This document shows positions 11,760 to 24,517 of a stretch of DNA of 64,000 nt, one piece after another (within the stretch, counting starts at the first letter, position 1; the number at the start of each line of letters is the position of its first letter). The stretch is taken from assembly GCA_033239125.1 (NCBI GenBank), contig BSWB01000003.1:36781001-36845000 (forward strand), given 5' to 3'. The notes under the pieces are model-generated. The model saw nothing but the letters and a program-made list of their open reading frames with translations. It was not told the DNA's origin and searched no databases. The DNA is from Fagopyrum homotropicum. Taxonomy: Eukaryota; Streptophyta; Magnoliopsida; Caryophyllales; Polygonaceae. Position numbers and translations under genes: made by a program.

Positions 11760-12790
11760 AAAGTCTGAATTGTTTTATTTAGTGAGTGCAAATATATAGA
11801 AAAGACTGCCAATTCCTTACCAAAATAAACTAACGTACTACATTACTAAGGAAAGGATATAATGTATACATAAGAATTACAAGGATATGGTAACGGTAGG
11901 ATATAGATCTTATCATACCCCTCAAGTTGGAGCATGCTATTACAAATGTCTATCTTGCGAAGAAGAGTAGAGAATTGTTGGTGGCCAATAGCTTTTCTGA
12001 AAATACTGGCAAGTTCACGTGCAGAACGTATATGGGCTATTGGATGTCTTGTAATCCGTTCCGGACAACGTGGTAATTTATTTTATTGTGCTTGGTACGC
12101 TCATAAAACACCGGGTTGGAGGCGATTTGTAAAACCGCTTAATTTTCGTACCATAATGTCATGGGATGATGGTGTGAGAAGCCGAGGGTGAGGAGTAAGT
12201 GCTTGAGCTAGTTTAATTCGCATGTGGATGTGGTTGCGGCCATCACACAATATTTTGCCTCAACCTAAGATCTCGAGACGGTTGTTTGTATCTTCGTGTT
12301 TCAAGAGATGGGAGACTCATCAAGGAAAGCAAGAGCATTGAGTTAAGAGCGTGTGACATAATACGAATCACAATATCCAATTAACTAAAGGGAACTTAGA
12401 ACTAGACAAGAAAATACCTTGTCCGGGGCTATTTTTGAGATAGCGTAAGAGTCGTAGATTAGCCTACCACTGGTTGACCGTGGTTTTTGAAGAAATGAAG
12501 AAAGGATGTGCACACTATAATTTAGGTTTGGTCTTGTAATGGTAAGTTAGACTAGGCGTCCGACGAGTCGCGTGTACTGTTTTGGAATTGGATGAGTCGG
12601 ACTTGTATCCAACTCTAAACTATGGCCAGTCTCGATTGGAAAAAGAGACGGACGAGAGCCTAGAGTGCTTGACTCATTGATGAAATTCAATGTGTACTTT
12701 TGATGAAAGAGAAAGATACCATCAGGGGTTCGAGCGATCTCGATGCCAAGTAAGCACTACAAAATGTTTACAACTTGTCTAGTTATGTTC
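11760..12790 (-). pseudogene. Ty1-copia remnant: RT/RNase H coding relic with LTR edge
   Basis: Read on the minus strand, 12780-12640 encodes a decayed copia reverse transcriptase segment around LGIEIARTPDGIFL, the conserved post-active-site motif of plant copia polyproteins. Further along, the complement of 'CATACCCCTCAAGTTGGAGCATG' at 11916-11938 is the copia signature next to the 3' LTR, a polypurine-type tract after 'CAACTTGAGGGG'. Sequence at 11760-11910 would then be the start of the 3' LTR. Many stops and frameshifts are present. Boundaries are approximate. Confidence 0.65.
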
Positions 12791-12794
12791 AACA

Positions 12795-13950
12795 TGTGAC
12801 CTGTAGGGTTAACTATGACCTTTTTTTTTTTATCTTTCTGGCTGATATCATTTGATGAGTATAAGGAAGAAATTATTGGGCTTTCAAATTTCATCCATTT
12901 ATAAGTTATAGCAATTACTCACTATTACATGGTAAACATTAATTTCCTAGGTTTCTCTATAGTATTTGTATTTTCAACAGTCATCAGAGATAATAAATAA
13001 GTTCAATTACTATAGATGGAGATGAACTGGAAGCTAGTAAGCTCGAGCCTTTGTTAAATTATCTAGTAGATCATTACTTGCAAAAACCCTGAACTCAAAC
13101 CACTTTCTTATGTTTTTCTGTTGAGCCTTTGTTAAATCCTCTAGCATAGGCAATAAATAAGTTCAATTTCTATTAGGTTTATTTGTGATATTCAAAGTAG
13201 TTCCAAGATTTTATGAAAAGTTGTATGGATAGATTTTTCAAAACCCACATCAACAAAAAGAGTGCACCCTTCAAAAATAAATTAGAATAGAAAAAAGAAG
13301 ATGATTTGATATAGAGAGAGGGTGAAGTTGAGAACCTTCTTCTTGAACTAATTTCTAAGAGGTATATATGCAATATTATTGTCTTCACTCTCTATCGACA
13401 ACTTTGGTTATACGAGGATGAAAGATCATTCAGTTATTGAGGCTACGTTTCAATTAGGATGCCCGTGGTGGGAGTAGATGGGATGCTGAGGAAATTGCAA
13501 GATGTGGGAGATTATTGATAAGAGCTTGCAAGATGTGCAACTGAAACTTAAATGCTCTAATGGTACTGTTTTTTCTGTTAGATGTAATGAAGTCTTTTCC
13601 ATGTAGTGATATTGTATTTGAATGATGAACCTTATCAATGAAATTATATAATGTAGATAAAATATGCATTGGATATCATTACTTGAAATGTAAACAAGCA
13701 TAACTTTTCGTAGTGAATAATATGCCTATACTCTATTGGCATTTGACATCAATGCTAAACTCTAGATATCAGATATGTGCTTATATTAATCTACTCATAT
13801 ACTTGTAATTGATGTAAGGTGTAGTGAGGTTCCAAAGTGTTAAGCTCGGATGATTTTTGTTGTGGCCGACTTTGGTGCTCTTTTGCTTATCGTGACTTTG
13901 AATTTCTAGTTCATGAAGAGCAAGGTCAAGGAGATAGTTTTGCTCGCTGA
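12795..13950. other. Intergenic, no recognisable feature
   Basis: AT-rich sequence with no protein similarity I can recognise, no tRNA-like fold noticed and no clear repeats. Confidence 0.4.
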
Positions 13951-13957
13951 AAAAATG

Positions 13958-14650
13958 AGATTGTTTGGTTCAACTAATCCTACAAATGCTAGGAATGATT
14001 AGGAAATGGGTTTTAAATGGGAAGTTTAAGATTGGTTGCTGAGTGTCGGTAATGTATCATCAATAACTGTCTCGTTAGGTAATGGGAAGGTTTAGTTCAA
14101 TTGGCTTAATGATATTATATTACATTTAGCTTCGATGTGAATAATTTTGAAGTATTTCCTCAGTTTCCAATTAATAAAAAGATGCAAACCAATGGGTGGG
14201 TCATTACCGAATACCGAGCAACAAAATCTTGATTTGGTGTTGTTGCTAGTATGGTCCTCCCAACCACAGGTAAAACATAAGCTCAATATGAACCAAAATA
14301 ATTGACGAGGTTACTCGGTAGCTGAATTGAATTCATTTAAATGCATAAATATTATGAAATGCACAATAAGAAACTTTACCAGCAACATACCTTATCCAAG
14401 TTGCAAAACCGTGTACCAATCTTGCAAATACAGTTTCTTATTTGAGTTGGATAACTCAAATTTAAATTGTGAAACGCACAACAATTACAAGCAAAAAGGA
14501 GCACATAAAAACAATGTACATATCTTGCAAATGCAAACTCAGTTTTAAAACTTGACAACAATCATCATAGAAGATCATGATGATGCCCATAAAAATGAAG
14601 TGATGACATCACATATTTGCCTTGTATCCCCATCGGATAACCCGTCATCT
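13958..14650. mobile_element. Probable terminal noncoding region of the PIF/Harbinger element
   Basis: GAGATTGTTTGGTTCAAC at about 13960 resembles the GTTTGGTT-containing termini of PIF/Harbinger (Tourist-like) elements, and the transposase lies inward of it on the minus strand. The complementary terminus was not found to the right of 39260, so the outer limits of the element remain open. Confidence 0.35.
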
Positions 14651-14659
14651 TTCATTTCT

Positions 14660-15481
14660 TCATGCTCGACATCACTGTCCAAAGCCAACGAAACATCGGA
14701 CATATCGATCTTCTTCATCTTCCTGCTGATCCAAAAAGTCTACATCTTCCCCGCCAGCAACATTCTTCTCCATTTTCGTTATACGGTTCTTCTGTTTGTT
14801 CTTGAATAATAAAGTTGTGGAGTGCAAATCAAGCCAAAATAATATCCACTTGTGTGTCCACCACATAAATCGGCATCGCTCGCAACATCTTCCATAGAGC
14901 TTTTAAAACTCCAAAAGATCTCTCAATAAAACTTCTTAAAGAAGAATGTAACTTGTTGAAAGCCTCTTTGGCGTTTTCTGGTGCCACATTTTCAAAGTGT
15001 GAAGGATAGTACCGAGTTTTTGAGTATGGAACCATGTAACCTTCCTTATCCGGATATCCTTTATCGACCAAATAATACAGACCTGAAATAAGAACACATT
15101 AATTTATTGAGTCCTATGTAGAATAATATTTAAAAAAGAAAGAAATACGTAACTAGGAGGTGGGTGTGGGAAGTCCATGGATGGTGTAGTCACGACATGC
15201 TCAAAAATCTTTGCATCATGGGCGCATACTTCAATGACATTGAACGTGGTGATCCCTTTATGTCCTCAATATGAAATTTGGCTTGTCTCTGGGATACAAG
15301 AATTGATATGAATCTCATCTATGCACCCAATTCCTCCCTTAAAGTACGGGGAATGCCTATCATCATTGCTAATGTGACTAGGGACTTCAGAGTAACGGGT
15401 GTTAAGGCCTTATGAGATCCCGAGCCATGCCAAGAAGTCCATTTTTACGGCCAATATTTGCCTCCAACACCTCATGTATCA
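14660..15481 (-). pseudogene. PIF/Harbinger transposase, C-terminal part
   Basis: Minus-strand frames encode a DDE_Tnp_4-type nuclease. A GCIDEIHI segment (first Asp) lies near 15320, LVDKGYPDKEGYM (second Asp) near 15060, and the IERSFGVLKALWKML segment (Glu) near 14915, followed by a decayed FALHNFI motif after an in-frame stop at about 14828. An apparent intron (about 15087-15155) precedes the LVDKGYP part, as in other plant PIF transposases. The gene is interrupted at 15481 by Athila-A; its N-terminal part resumes at 39098. Stops and frameshifts show that it is inactive. Confidence 0.82.
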
Positions 15482-18400
15482 TGTTCGCCTCAAAGTGTGC
15501 GTGGAAATAAGTTTTAAATTTATAAAACTGAAATCAAAGCAAGCGAACCCGCAGTTTACGGATCGGCGTAGTAAAGCAAGAATTCCAGAGTATCGAACTC
15601 AGAGATTTGGGGGATCAAATTCAGTTCACAAATTATCGAGCGAATAAAGTATAGAAACTTTGCAAATATTGGGAAAACAACAATCCTAAAGATTTAGGTA
15701 TCCAATTGTAGCAATCGATTCAAGATATTCTATAGATATTGTAATAACCGAAAATTTTAAACTCCGTTTAATTCCGGATCCGACCGGATTCCGGTCCGCC
15801 AACTTTTATTCTTTTAAATAAAATAAAATGATACTTAAATTCTATTATTTTATGTGATCTTGATTCACATAAAATGATAAAGTATTTAACCGGAAATAAT
15901 TTCGTACAGTTAAAATAAAACCGAAGAGCGGTTCCGTGCGAGTTACGATCTATTTATTAACCCATCTTAATTATATGAGCAGGCCTAACGGACCCGGCCC
16001 AAATTTCAAGTCAGCCCAGCCCATAATCCAATTAACCTAAACCCTAATCAGCTTCCTTAATCATACTTAATTCTAACCCTAATTTCTCCCCCTAATCTAA
16101 TTACACTACCTAATCGATCGTTCAATTCCCCATCTGTCGCAGTCGACTCGCACCAGGAGGATCTTCACCGGCACCCTGCTGCTGAATAGCTACCATCACC
16201 GCCACATCAGACTTGCTGTTGGGGACGAGGCTCATCTTCGCCGGAGATCCCCGAGAGACGCGCCGCCTGTCTGCGATTACCGCCGAACCACGACTGCTAT
16301 CTTGGAAGAGCCACTGGAGCCAGCGTCGACGCAATCCACTCGAGCTTTTCCGGGTGTCTACCACAACGACAAACCACCCATCCTAGCGTGCGACTCGACA
16401 GTCCGTAGGCAAGGTAAGCCAGATCCTCCCCTTCCCCATATCTGTGCTACTTCTATCGCAATCTCGACCTAATCGGGATGACATCAGGGAGATCGAATTG
16501 GAGCCGGGACTTACAACCACTGCAACGGTGCAACCGGACTGAACCAGCGACCCCGGAGGTGGTGGTGCCGATCAACGCCCTCAGCAGTGTGCCCTCTCCC
16601 CTTGCTGCAGTCCGGTAGGTGGCCTGAACTTCTGTGTGAACCTTTTACAGCAACTCTTTGTCTGCGTGTTTGGGAGAATTGTTTACAAGAGCTGTAGACT
16701 AGGTTGTTTAGTTTAATTGGAACAAGTTGTAACTCATGGGACTCGAACTGGGGATGTGTGGGTTTAGTTTTTGGTCCAAAATTGTTGACAGCGGGTATCG
16801 AACTAGAGATCTCTTGCATATAACCATTTCCAGAATTTTAGTTGTACTCATAAGCTGGCCATTTTGGAGGATAAGTTTCGATACCTTAGAATGAACATCC
16901 ACCGTTGAATTTTTGATATGTTGTAGATGAAATTATGTAGTTTATTGTGTAAAATTTTGTGAGAGAGTTAACGGTCGGATTAGGATTTACAAAGCCCTGA
17001 AGTAGGATAGTTGGGCTGATTTTGCAACAGAGGAAGAAAAATGACTAAGTATAGAAATGTTAGTTTTACCCCAACTTTAGAATTTTATGTAGGAGTGTTG
17101 GGTGAGAATTGGTGAGAGATCCTTGCCCTATGCCTAGTATGCATATCATAGAAGATTTAGAAATTTTATTCCGGTTTTTTTTTTATCTTTCATTAGAGTC
17201 TTGGATCTTAACCCAAAGTCAGACCTTAACGATTCTTTATGAAAATCTAGAATTTTGTGTAACTCTTATAAATCCTCACTAAACCTCTTTCTATGAGAAC
17301 TAGATATAGGACATAGGTCCTAGAATAGAATTTTAGAACTAAATGATAGACTTCTCGGAGTTTCGGGATCAGGGGTAAATTGTTTTTTTAACTTAAGAGA
17401 ACCTTTTTCGTAAATTGCTCTTCATGAGATTGTACAACTTAGAAGTTTATAACTTCTAAGAGTTTAGGATGTGATTTTGATCCACGTGCCTTGTGTAACA
17501 GGCGTTTGAGTTTCTACGGGTGCGGACCGAGTTGAGAAATTCAGAATTGTGATTTGATTCAGGTAAGTCCTTGCGACTTACTTAGCTGGTTCTGGATATT
17601 AGTTGGGTGATAATGGTAGTGTGTGTGCAATGTGTGTTATAATAATAACTTGTTAGGACGACCGTTGTTGTTATGTTTTAAGGCCCAAGTGTATGTATAA
17701 CGGGCCGTGACATCACTGCCCAGCTCTGCCAGGAGACTGGGAGGTTCTCTATACCCAGACCATTCATGTACAAGGTGAGATGCATCAGATCCATTCCTGA
17801 TGGTTACACGGGGGCGGAGGCGAGGTTCGGGAATCCCTCGTGTCACAAAATAAGTATCATTAGTATGAATGAATGACCTAAATGAAGATAATAAATGGAA
17901 TGTGTGAAAGCATGATGAGTGTTTACTTTTGATATGTGTGTGTGTGCTGTTATTATTCTTCTAATGTTTAGATAACTAGCTAATGGTTGTTTTGTTGTGT
18001 TTTTAGATTTACCGCAGGTTAGAGAAGCAGCTGAGTGATCCGGAAGTAGTGGTCAGCCGGGTTTCCGTACTCCTTAGAGTGGGGGTTGGGTTGTTGATTG
18101 TCGTTCTTTCCCTGTTGTTAAGACAGTTAGTCTTTTTCCTTTGTTTAAGTAATATAGGTTGTTAGACCTTGTTGCATTTATCCTTTTAAAAACACATCTT
18201 TATGAATTTCGGTTTTTCTTATTTGGGTCGTGTTGCAAGATCCAAGTAATATTGTTGTCAAACTGAGGTCGGGACCCATTGTGAGGTCCTAACCAGTAAT
18301 GTCCCGAGTTCTGAGAATTCGGGGTGTTACAAATATAAGGACTGAGTTGAGGTTGCAAAGGTATAACTAATGTAAGGTTGAGTACGGTGAAGTTTCAAAA

Positions 18401-19705
18401 CTCTATATATCTCACCCAAGGACTCTCTCTATAAAGGTTGTTCAGGCTGCAGTATAGAAAGGATCTAAGGACAAGAATTACTCTCAAATACTCATGCCCA
18501 AACCCAAGGAATCAAAGATAAACTAAAACGGTTAAGGTTGTGACACTCGAAACCGAAATCGAGGATGTTGAGTCTCACTACTACCTAGAAAAGGCAAGCC
18601 AAGACTAGGTTAAAGCAAATATTAAACTTTGGATCAAAGCAAAAACAAAATACGTAAAACAGAGGAAATCACGGTTGAATCTTGAAGAACCACGGCCGTG
18701 GAACTCAAGAACAAGCCGTGGTTTAGGCTGTCGACGAGGTTTCTCACACTCTCAGGGTCCAATCTGTTTACGATCAATCTATCATTATCTAAGCCACAAC
18801 TATCAACCCTTCACCTTATAATTGTTAAAGGGTCTTAGCCAATAATCATAGTCATTGAATCAAAAATGAAATTAAGAAGAAAGAAAGATAAAAAACCCTC
18901 GAAAACTCAATAACGAATCAAAGTCAATCTCAAATCCGAACAATAAAGTAGTATTTAATGAATTCAGAATATGGAACAAGAATCCTCACAAAAATCTTAA
19001 GGAACAACGAAGAATGGAGTGTCAATCCGTCTCTAAAAGCAAAACCCTAAGAAAATCTCCAAAAGTACGCAATCTCCAATATCGCGTCTTTCTTAAGCCA
19101 CGATCCGAAATCTCCAATCCTCCGTCTCAATCCTCAGCGTCGAATTGCAAGCGAAGGTAAAAATGAACCCTAAGCGATCGTCCTCGAAACTCCCTTCTTA
19201 GGCCTTCTTATAGGGCGAAATCGGGTTACGAGAAAAGCCCAATAACCGTCGTTGACGTGGCAAATATGACACGTCACTTCGTCATGGAAATCACGGTCTA
19301 GTACAAGTTTCCACGGCCGTGGTTTAGGGCGTGGAACTTTCTGTTGTGCTCCAAATTCACTCTCCACGATCCAAGGCCAAGTCCACGACCGTAATTTAGG
19401 GCGTGGAAGTTCAAATCCTTTGTGAAAGCCTTTATTTTGTGATGTTCTTCACTCATGCTCCTTCCTTAGCTCCTCCAAAGCATCTCTTTGACATCTAGCA
19501 TGATAAAATACTCATTTCCTTCCACATTTTGCTCCAATTCAAGCCTTTATTCACCTATAAACAAAACAAAGCTAGTGTAGATCTCTATATCGACAAAGTG
19601 GATGAAAGTGCTCACAAATGCTTCAAACTCATATCCATGTACACATAAAAGAGGGAAAAACAATCAAAACAAGTGCCTAAAATATAGTCATATTTCATGC
19701 TAACA
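15482..19705 (-). repeat. Athila-A 3' LTR (interrupted by a solo LTR)
   Basis: The LTR sequence lies at 15482-15739 and 18337-19705, about 1627 bp without the insertion, matching the 1629-bp copy at 37469-39097. Its inner edge is next to the purine tract AAGTATGGGG (complement of 19711-19720). CCACGGCCGTGG palindromes lie at 18690-18701 and 19311-19322. Confidence 0.93.
15740..18331 (+). mobile_element. Solo LTR of a long-LTR Ty3 (chromovirus-like) element
   Basis: The insert starts TGTAATAACC and ends GGGGTGTTACA (TG...CA). It sits in the Athila-A LTR exactly where the other copy reads CTATAGATATAAGGAC at about 37710-37725. Flanks are GATAT (15735-15739) and AATAT (18332-18336), a 5-bp duplication with one change. 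At 2592 bp with no protein domain, it fits a long solo LTR of Tekay/Del type; the related fragment at 52110-53721 shares its 3' end. The family name is inferred from length and termini. ORFs inside (for example 16122-16364, minus) are not called as genes. Confidence 0.75.
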
Positions 19706-19710
19706 AAATA

Positions 19711-19720
19711 CCCCATACTT
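19711..19720 (-). promoter_or_regulatory. Athila-A polypurine tract
   Basis: On the minus strand AAGTATGGGG lies 5 nt before the 3' LTR. The same motif precedes the 3' LTR of Athila-B at 27420-27430. It is the expected start site for plus-strand DNA synthesis. Confidence 0.6.
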
Positions 19721-21052
19721 GTCACTTGCTTGTCCCCAAGCAAGGTTTTCAAAAGCTTAGAACATAAGGTAGAATGAAATATGAATGCAAAACAAAACAA
19801 AACAATCTTTTTGGTAATGTGCTTCTAATCAATAGATCATCCTCAAATCTTGCTTCATTTATCCTTGAAAACGTTCATACACATAAACCAAAATATGCAA
19901 AGCAAAGGAACATCATAAATTGCATAAACTTCAAGACAAACATCATAACCTTCAAGCATTGTCAAAATCAAGCATGTGAAACTTCAATTCAGATCACCAA
20001 GTCAAATAACACTCTTATGATCTCAAGGACTTTCAAGTAAGGCCAAGAATACGGAAAGGGTGGGAAACTTGTAAAGGGATGTGGTGTATGAATTCGGGAA
20101 AAAGGAACAACACAAACTCTTTTCTTTTTACCATTTGAACGAACCACCAACTTAGAGCATTGCTCTAGACTTTTTGCACATAATTTTTTGACTTTACTTT
20201 TAGAGTTATGGACAGCGGTGCACAAAAACCGAAGCCAGTAGATTGGCGTTTCTCAATTTCGAGATGTCTCAAACCCTTGATGCACATACCATAATCCGTT
20301 AGGAATATCGCTCAATCCGACTTTGGCAAGACACAAACACCCGGCTATGTGAATGGTGCCGAGTTACTCATCATCATGATTGACTTCCCCAAACCTATTT
20401 TCCTACACTTTGAATTCAAACAATTGCTTTCATGGCCCTCCCACATCAAACATGCCAAAATCAACTCTTCCTAAATCCGGGATAGGTAAAAGAGGCATAT
20501 GTTTTCATTGAGGGGCTAGATGAACAAAGAAAGAAGTAAGAAAATCGAGGTGCCTTAATCATCTCATAAAGAAGTATAAGAACTTATATTGTGATTTCAA
20601 CCTTCATTTCTCAAAATGATTTAGATAAAACCTTCACATTATGAAACTTGTAAGAAGGGATAAATAACATACTCAATCTCTTCACAATTCATAATTCAAT
20701 TTAGACATACAATTGTCATCAAAAACTCATTCCACAAGTAGATTCATCATAGAAATCATCTCTAATCTTAGAAGCACAAAAATTTTCAAAATTTTATGGG
20801 TTTTTCAAAGCCTTTTTCATGCAATGCTATAATGAAACGTGTGACAAATAAAAGAAACATGCAAGTGTTCAAAGACATAAGGAAAGTAAAGCAAAGTGAA
20901 TCGAGTTATTACAAACAAGAGTCACACCCCACCCCATACTTGACATACACATTGTCCTCAATGTTCAAAAGAAATAAAGAAAAGAAAAAAAAACAAAGGA
21001 AACTCACTAATGGCGGTGGAGCGGCTCAAAGCGGCGAATCATCTCATCACCA
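19721..21052 (-). other. Athila-A 3' noncoding region
   Basis: This spacer between the end of the env-position ORF and the purine tract has no coding character. It is clearly homologous, in opposite orientation, to Athila-B 26100-27420; for example both contain a region around a GACTTCCCCAAACC(T)AT segment and an ATTCACATAGCCGGGTG-type segment. Confidence 0.7.
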
Positions 21053-21127
21053 TCACTGTGAAGGAGGTGGCAGGAATGGATAGAAGTCGGAGCTGAAAGG
21101 CCGCCCAAACTGCTGGTGGTAGACGTC
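21053..21127 (-). pseudogene. Athila-A env-position ORF, last codons beyond the Athila-B insertion
   Basis: Minus-strand codons from 21127 read D-V-Y-H-Q-Q-F-G-R and end in a Pro-rich tail and TGA. This matches the C-terminus of the Athila-B ORF (DVYRQQFGRF ... PPPPPPQ). It is the continuation of the frame interrupted at 29205, showing that Athila-B inserted about 25 codons before the stop. Confidence 0.85.
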
Positions 21128-22897
21128 TGTTAGCATGAAATATTGTGATATTTTAGGCACGTTTTCTAAACGTATTTGATTCATATTGATAGTCTTTGAT
21201 TGAACTTTGTGCATATGTGAGCTAGTATTACCTATATTGTCAATATGGATGTCTACACTAGTTCTATGTTGATTATAGGTGATTTGGAGCTATTTCCGAA
21301 CGGAATCGAGCAAAGGAGAGTTGAGTTGATATGTCTATGGATTGAGGACATTCTTTGGAAGCAAATTGGAGTTTTAGCTTGAGGAATGCACGAGTTTAGG
21401 GAAGAATCACGTTCTTGCCCTAAACCACGCTCTAAATTACGACCGTATCACGTTCCACGATCAATTCCACGACCGTGGATTTAGAGTCAGAAATTCATGT
21501 TCATTCCAGAGGATTACACGGCCGTGGAACATATGGTACAAACCGTATTTGTTTCCATGCCCTAAATTACGGTCGTGGATCACTTCCACGACCGTGATCT
21601 TGGCGAATCTTTTCGCCACACTTTGAAGCCACGATCTTTTAAAGATTGGGCCGGGCCGACATTTTGCCCTGCACTATAAAAAGACGGACGAAGCAAGAAT
21701 CCGACAAGCTCGCTTACTCTCGCTTACCCCCCGCTTACCCTCATTCATCATCGCTTACACACGCTTACACTTCTCTTAGCTTGCTTGGAATCATTGACAT
21801 CTCTTTGGGAGATCGAAGTTCGTGTTTGGCAATTCCTCTAATCTCGCACTTTTGGTGGAGATTGCTGTTGAGATCTCCGGATTGGCGGAAGATCGAAGTT
21901 CTTGGAAGATTTTGCAAGAAGATCTCTCTTCTTGTTTAGGTTTGATTTGGAAAACGGATTGACATCCCGTTTTCTCTTCTTTCCTAAGGTGGTGATTGTT
22001 TGTTTTACTTTGAATCTTTTGACATTACTTGTTCTCTTTGTGACCTTGAGATTGAATTGAAGATTATTGAAAGTTCTTGAAAGTTTTCATCTTTTTATCT
22101 TTTAATTCTTGAATTGATATCAACATGACTGTTATTGGCTAAAAACCCTTAACAATTCTAAGGTGAAGGGTTGATAGTTATGGCTTAGATGATGATAGAT
22201 CGATCGCAAACAGATTAGACCCTGAGAGTTAGAGAGACTCGCCGACAACCCTAAATTACGGTCTGTTCTTGAGTCTACGGCCGTGGAACCTCAAGAACTA
22301 ACCGTGATTTCCCTTAAGTCTACGAACCTGCTTTTACTTTAATCTAAAGTTAAAGATTTGCTTTAGCTTAGTTTAGACTTGTCTTTTCTAGGTGGTAGTG
22401 AAGCCTCAACAACCTCTACCTCGATTGTGAGTGTCACAACCTCAATCGGTTAAGTTAGTCTTGATCCTTGGGTTATAAGTTTGGGTATTTGACACTAATT
22501 CTCGTCTCTAGAATCCTTCTATATTGAGCCTCAACAACCTGTATAGAGAGTGCCTTGTAGGTGAGTTATATAAAGTTTTTGAAACTTCACCGTACGATTA
22601 CCTTACATTAGTATACCTTTGCATACCTCAACTCTGTCTTTACATCATTAAGTATATCTTGAATCGATTGCCACAGCTGGATATCTGAATCTTTAGGATT
22701 GTTGTTTTCCCAATAATTCGAAAAGCTCTTACATTTACTCGCTTGATAACCTACAACTGGATTTAACCCCCCAAATCCCTGTGTTCGATACTCTGGAATT
22801 CTTGCTTAACTATATCGATCCGTACACTGCGGGTTCGCTGCTTGATTCTAGTTTTATAAATTTAAAACTTATTTGCACACACCTCTAGGGGCGAACA
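21128..22897 (+). repeat. Athila-B 5' LTR
   Basis: This 1770-bp LTR has TATAAAAAG at 21675-21683 as a probable promoter TATA box. Palindromic motifs lie upstream (CCACGACCGTGG 21477-21488, CACGGCCGTGG near 21527-21537, and a CCACGACCGTG near 21583) and one is downstream near 22280. A 98-codon frame at 21646-21939 is not supported as a gene. Confidence 0.95.
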
Positions 22898-22903
22898 AGT
22901 TTT

Positions 22904-22921
22904 TGGCGCCGTTGCCGGGGA
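22904..22921 (+). promoter_or_regulatory. Athila-B primer-binding site (tRNA-Asp type)
   Basis: TGGCGCCGTTGCCGGGGA lies 6 nt after the 5' LTR and is identical to the Athila-A site. Confidence 0.93.
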
Positions 22922-22998
22922 TTTGGTTTAGGCCGAATCCGGTAGCCGGTTATCAAGCTTGGGAGCTTGCTCTCGTTATTTGATATCTCTTTGAGTGC

Positions 22999-23570
22999 AT
23001 GTGCAGGTCTAGGAACACCGTAGATCTCTTACCTCTTGATCAAGAGCTAGAGAAAACCTTGAGGCAAAAGCGCAAGGAAAAGAAGATGACTGAAGAACAC
23101 GAACGTGATCTTCAAACGGAGTTGGCGGAGAAGGAAGCTCAACTCCGATGGAATGAGACTCTCCGCCAGGATGATATGGATCGTCATCAATCTCAAGTTA
23201 ACAGTCTACAAGACATGATCTTCGAAATTAGGATAGAGATGAGCGACCTTAAGAATAAGGGAAGCAAGAAATCCTCGAGAAGGAGATCAAGGTCTAGAAG
23301 AAAAAGCCACTCATCCGCTGATGATAGTGACTCTTCCATGCCACCGTTAGAAGAGATTGATCCCGCGATCAATCTCAAGTTAACAGTCTACTAGACACGT
23401 GGGAAGACCTTTCCGCGGAGTTTCTCACCAAATTCTTCCCGCCCTCCAAAACGGCGGAACTTAGAGGTAAGATTAATGCTTTTTCAATGAGACCTAACGA
23501 AAGCTTGTTTCAATCTTGGGAAAGGTTTCAGGACTTGCTCTTGGATTGCCCTCATCATGGCATATCCAAG
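22999..23570 (+). pseudogene. Athila-B gag, 5' part with internal deletion
   Basis: The ATG at 22999 opens a 131-codon frame homologous to the start of Athila-A gag (a DLLPLDQELEKTLRQK-like segment, charged coiled-coil, Ser/Arg-rich stretch, PLEEIDPAI). The frame stops at 23392. The following DNA resumes gag far downstream (TWEDLSAEFLTKFFPPSK ... FQDLLLDCPHHGISKL), so a few hundred bases of gag are missing. A 22-nt segment near the break (about 23369-23390) repeats one from 23189-23210. Confidence 0.85.
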
Positions 23571-23850
23571 CTTGCCTTGTTGTTCCGGTTGTTGTTGTTT
23601 CCATTCCAATTGCTATTCCGGTTATTGTTCCGGTTATTGTTGTTGCGGTTGGTGTTATCACCGCCATTGTTGTTGCCCAAATAGCCAACATCCTTCTCTT
23701 GTTGCTTTGGGAAGTTGGTCTTGATAGTCTCCTTCAACTCTTTGATCTCATTGTTGAGGGAGAAAATCTGATTTTGAGCTTCATGTGTGAGCTTCGCTCC
23801 TTGCTCTACACGATTTCCCTCCGCTTTCCGGTATGTTCGTGTTTTTGGTT
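23571..23850 (-). pseudogene. Inverted gag C-terminal segment in Athila-B
   Basis: On the minus strand this stretch encodes the gag tail (NQIFSLNNEIKELKETIK, DVGYLGNNN and an Asn-rich run), homologous to Athila-A 36044-36240 but reversed relative to the rest of Athila-B. The inversion junction coincides with the 8-bp palindrome CAAGCTTG at about 23569-23576. The minus-strand frame continues to 24040 through noncoding spacer with palindrome motifs, so the full 161-codon ORF is not a native protein. Confidence 0.85.
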
Positions 23851-24517
23851 GTAGGATCGATGGAAAAGGAAAAAGGGAGAATAATGTCGAAGAAGAGCGA
23901 CGAAATTTGGACTTTGAAGCTTTACAGAAAGTTCCACGGTCTAAATTACGGTCGTCATAGCTACAGTGGCCGTAATTCTCAAAAGCCTTTGAAAAATCAC
24001 CAAAACCACGGGTCCGTACACTTTCACGGCCGTGGAACACCCCGACAGACCGTGATTTTCAAAATTTTGCCTGCGACTATATAAGCCACATTCTTCACAA
24101 AATTACCCAAAAACTTACCCCTTTCCACGCCCTAAACGCCGAAACCCCACGACCTCCTCCAATTCCTCGTTTTCTAATCGTTTTCAACGATTCTTCATCC
24201 TAAACTGCAGCAAATCCAACCACGAACAAGATCCAAGCGACAAACCAAGCGGAAATCCGTCAACAAACGCGCATTTCGGATTTTTCAATCCGAAAAAGAG
24301 GTTTATTCTTTCTTCTTGATTTTCGCGGATTTGGTTCGTTTTTGCTATAGATTTTTAGGAAGAACTGACAAAGACTGGAAGGAATTAGATTAGGACTGCT
24401 TGTTGTGGTGATTGTTGGTGAATTTGCTGAGATTCGCAAGATTCTGAGACGAATCACGGTCTCTGGGTAAACCACGGCCGTGGAACCTGAAGAACAGACT
24501 GTAATTTTTGGTGAAAA

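Noticed and set aside
21646..21939. 98-codon ORF in the Athila-B 5' LTR, repeated at 27953-28246
   Set aside because: It lies in the LTR just before and over the TATA region and is present only because the LTR is duplicated; no known retroelement protein sits there.
22904..22921. tRNA gene at the primer-binding sites
   Set aside because: Only the 18-nt primer complement is present, with no tRNA body.
23555..24040. 161-codon minus-strand ORF as a novel gene
   Set aside because: It is an inverted gag tail joined to noncoding spacer; the frame is accidental.
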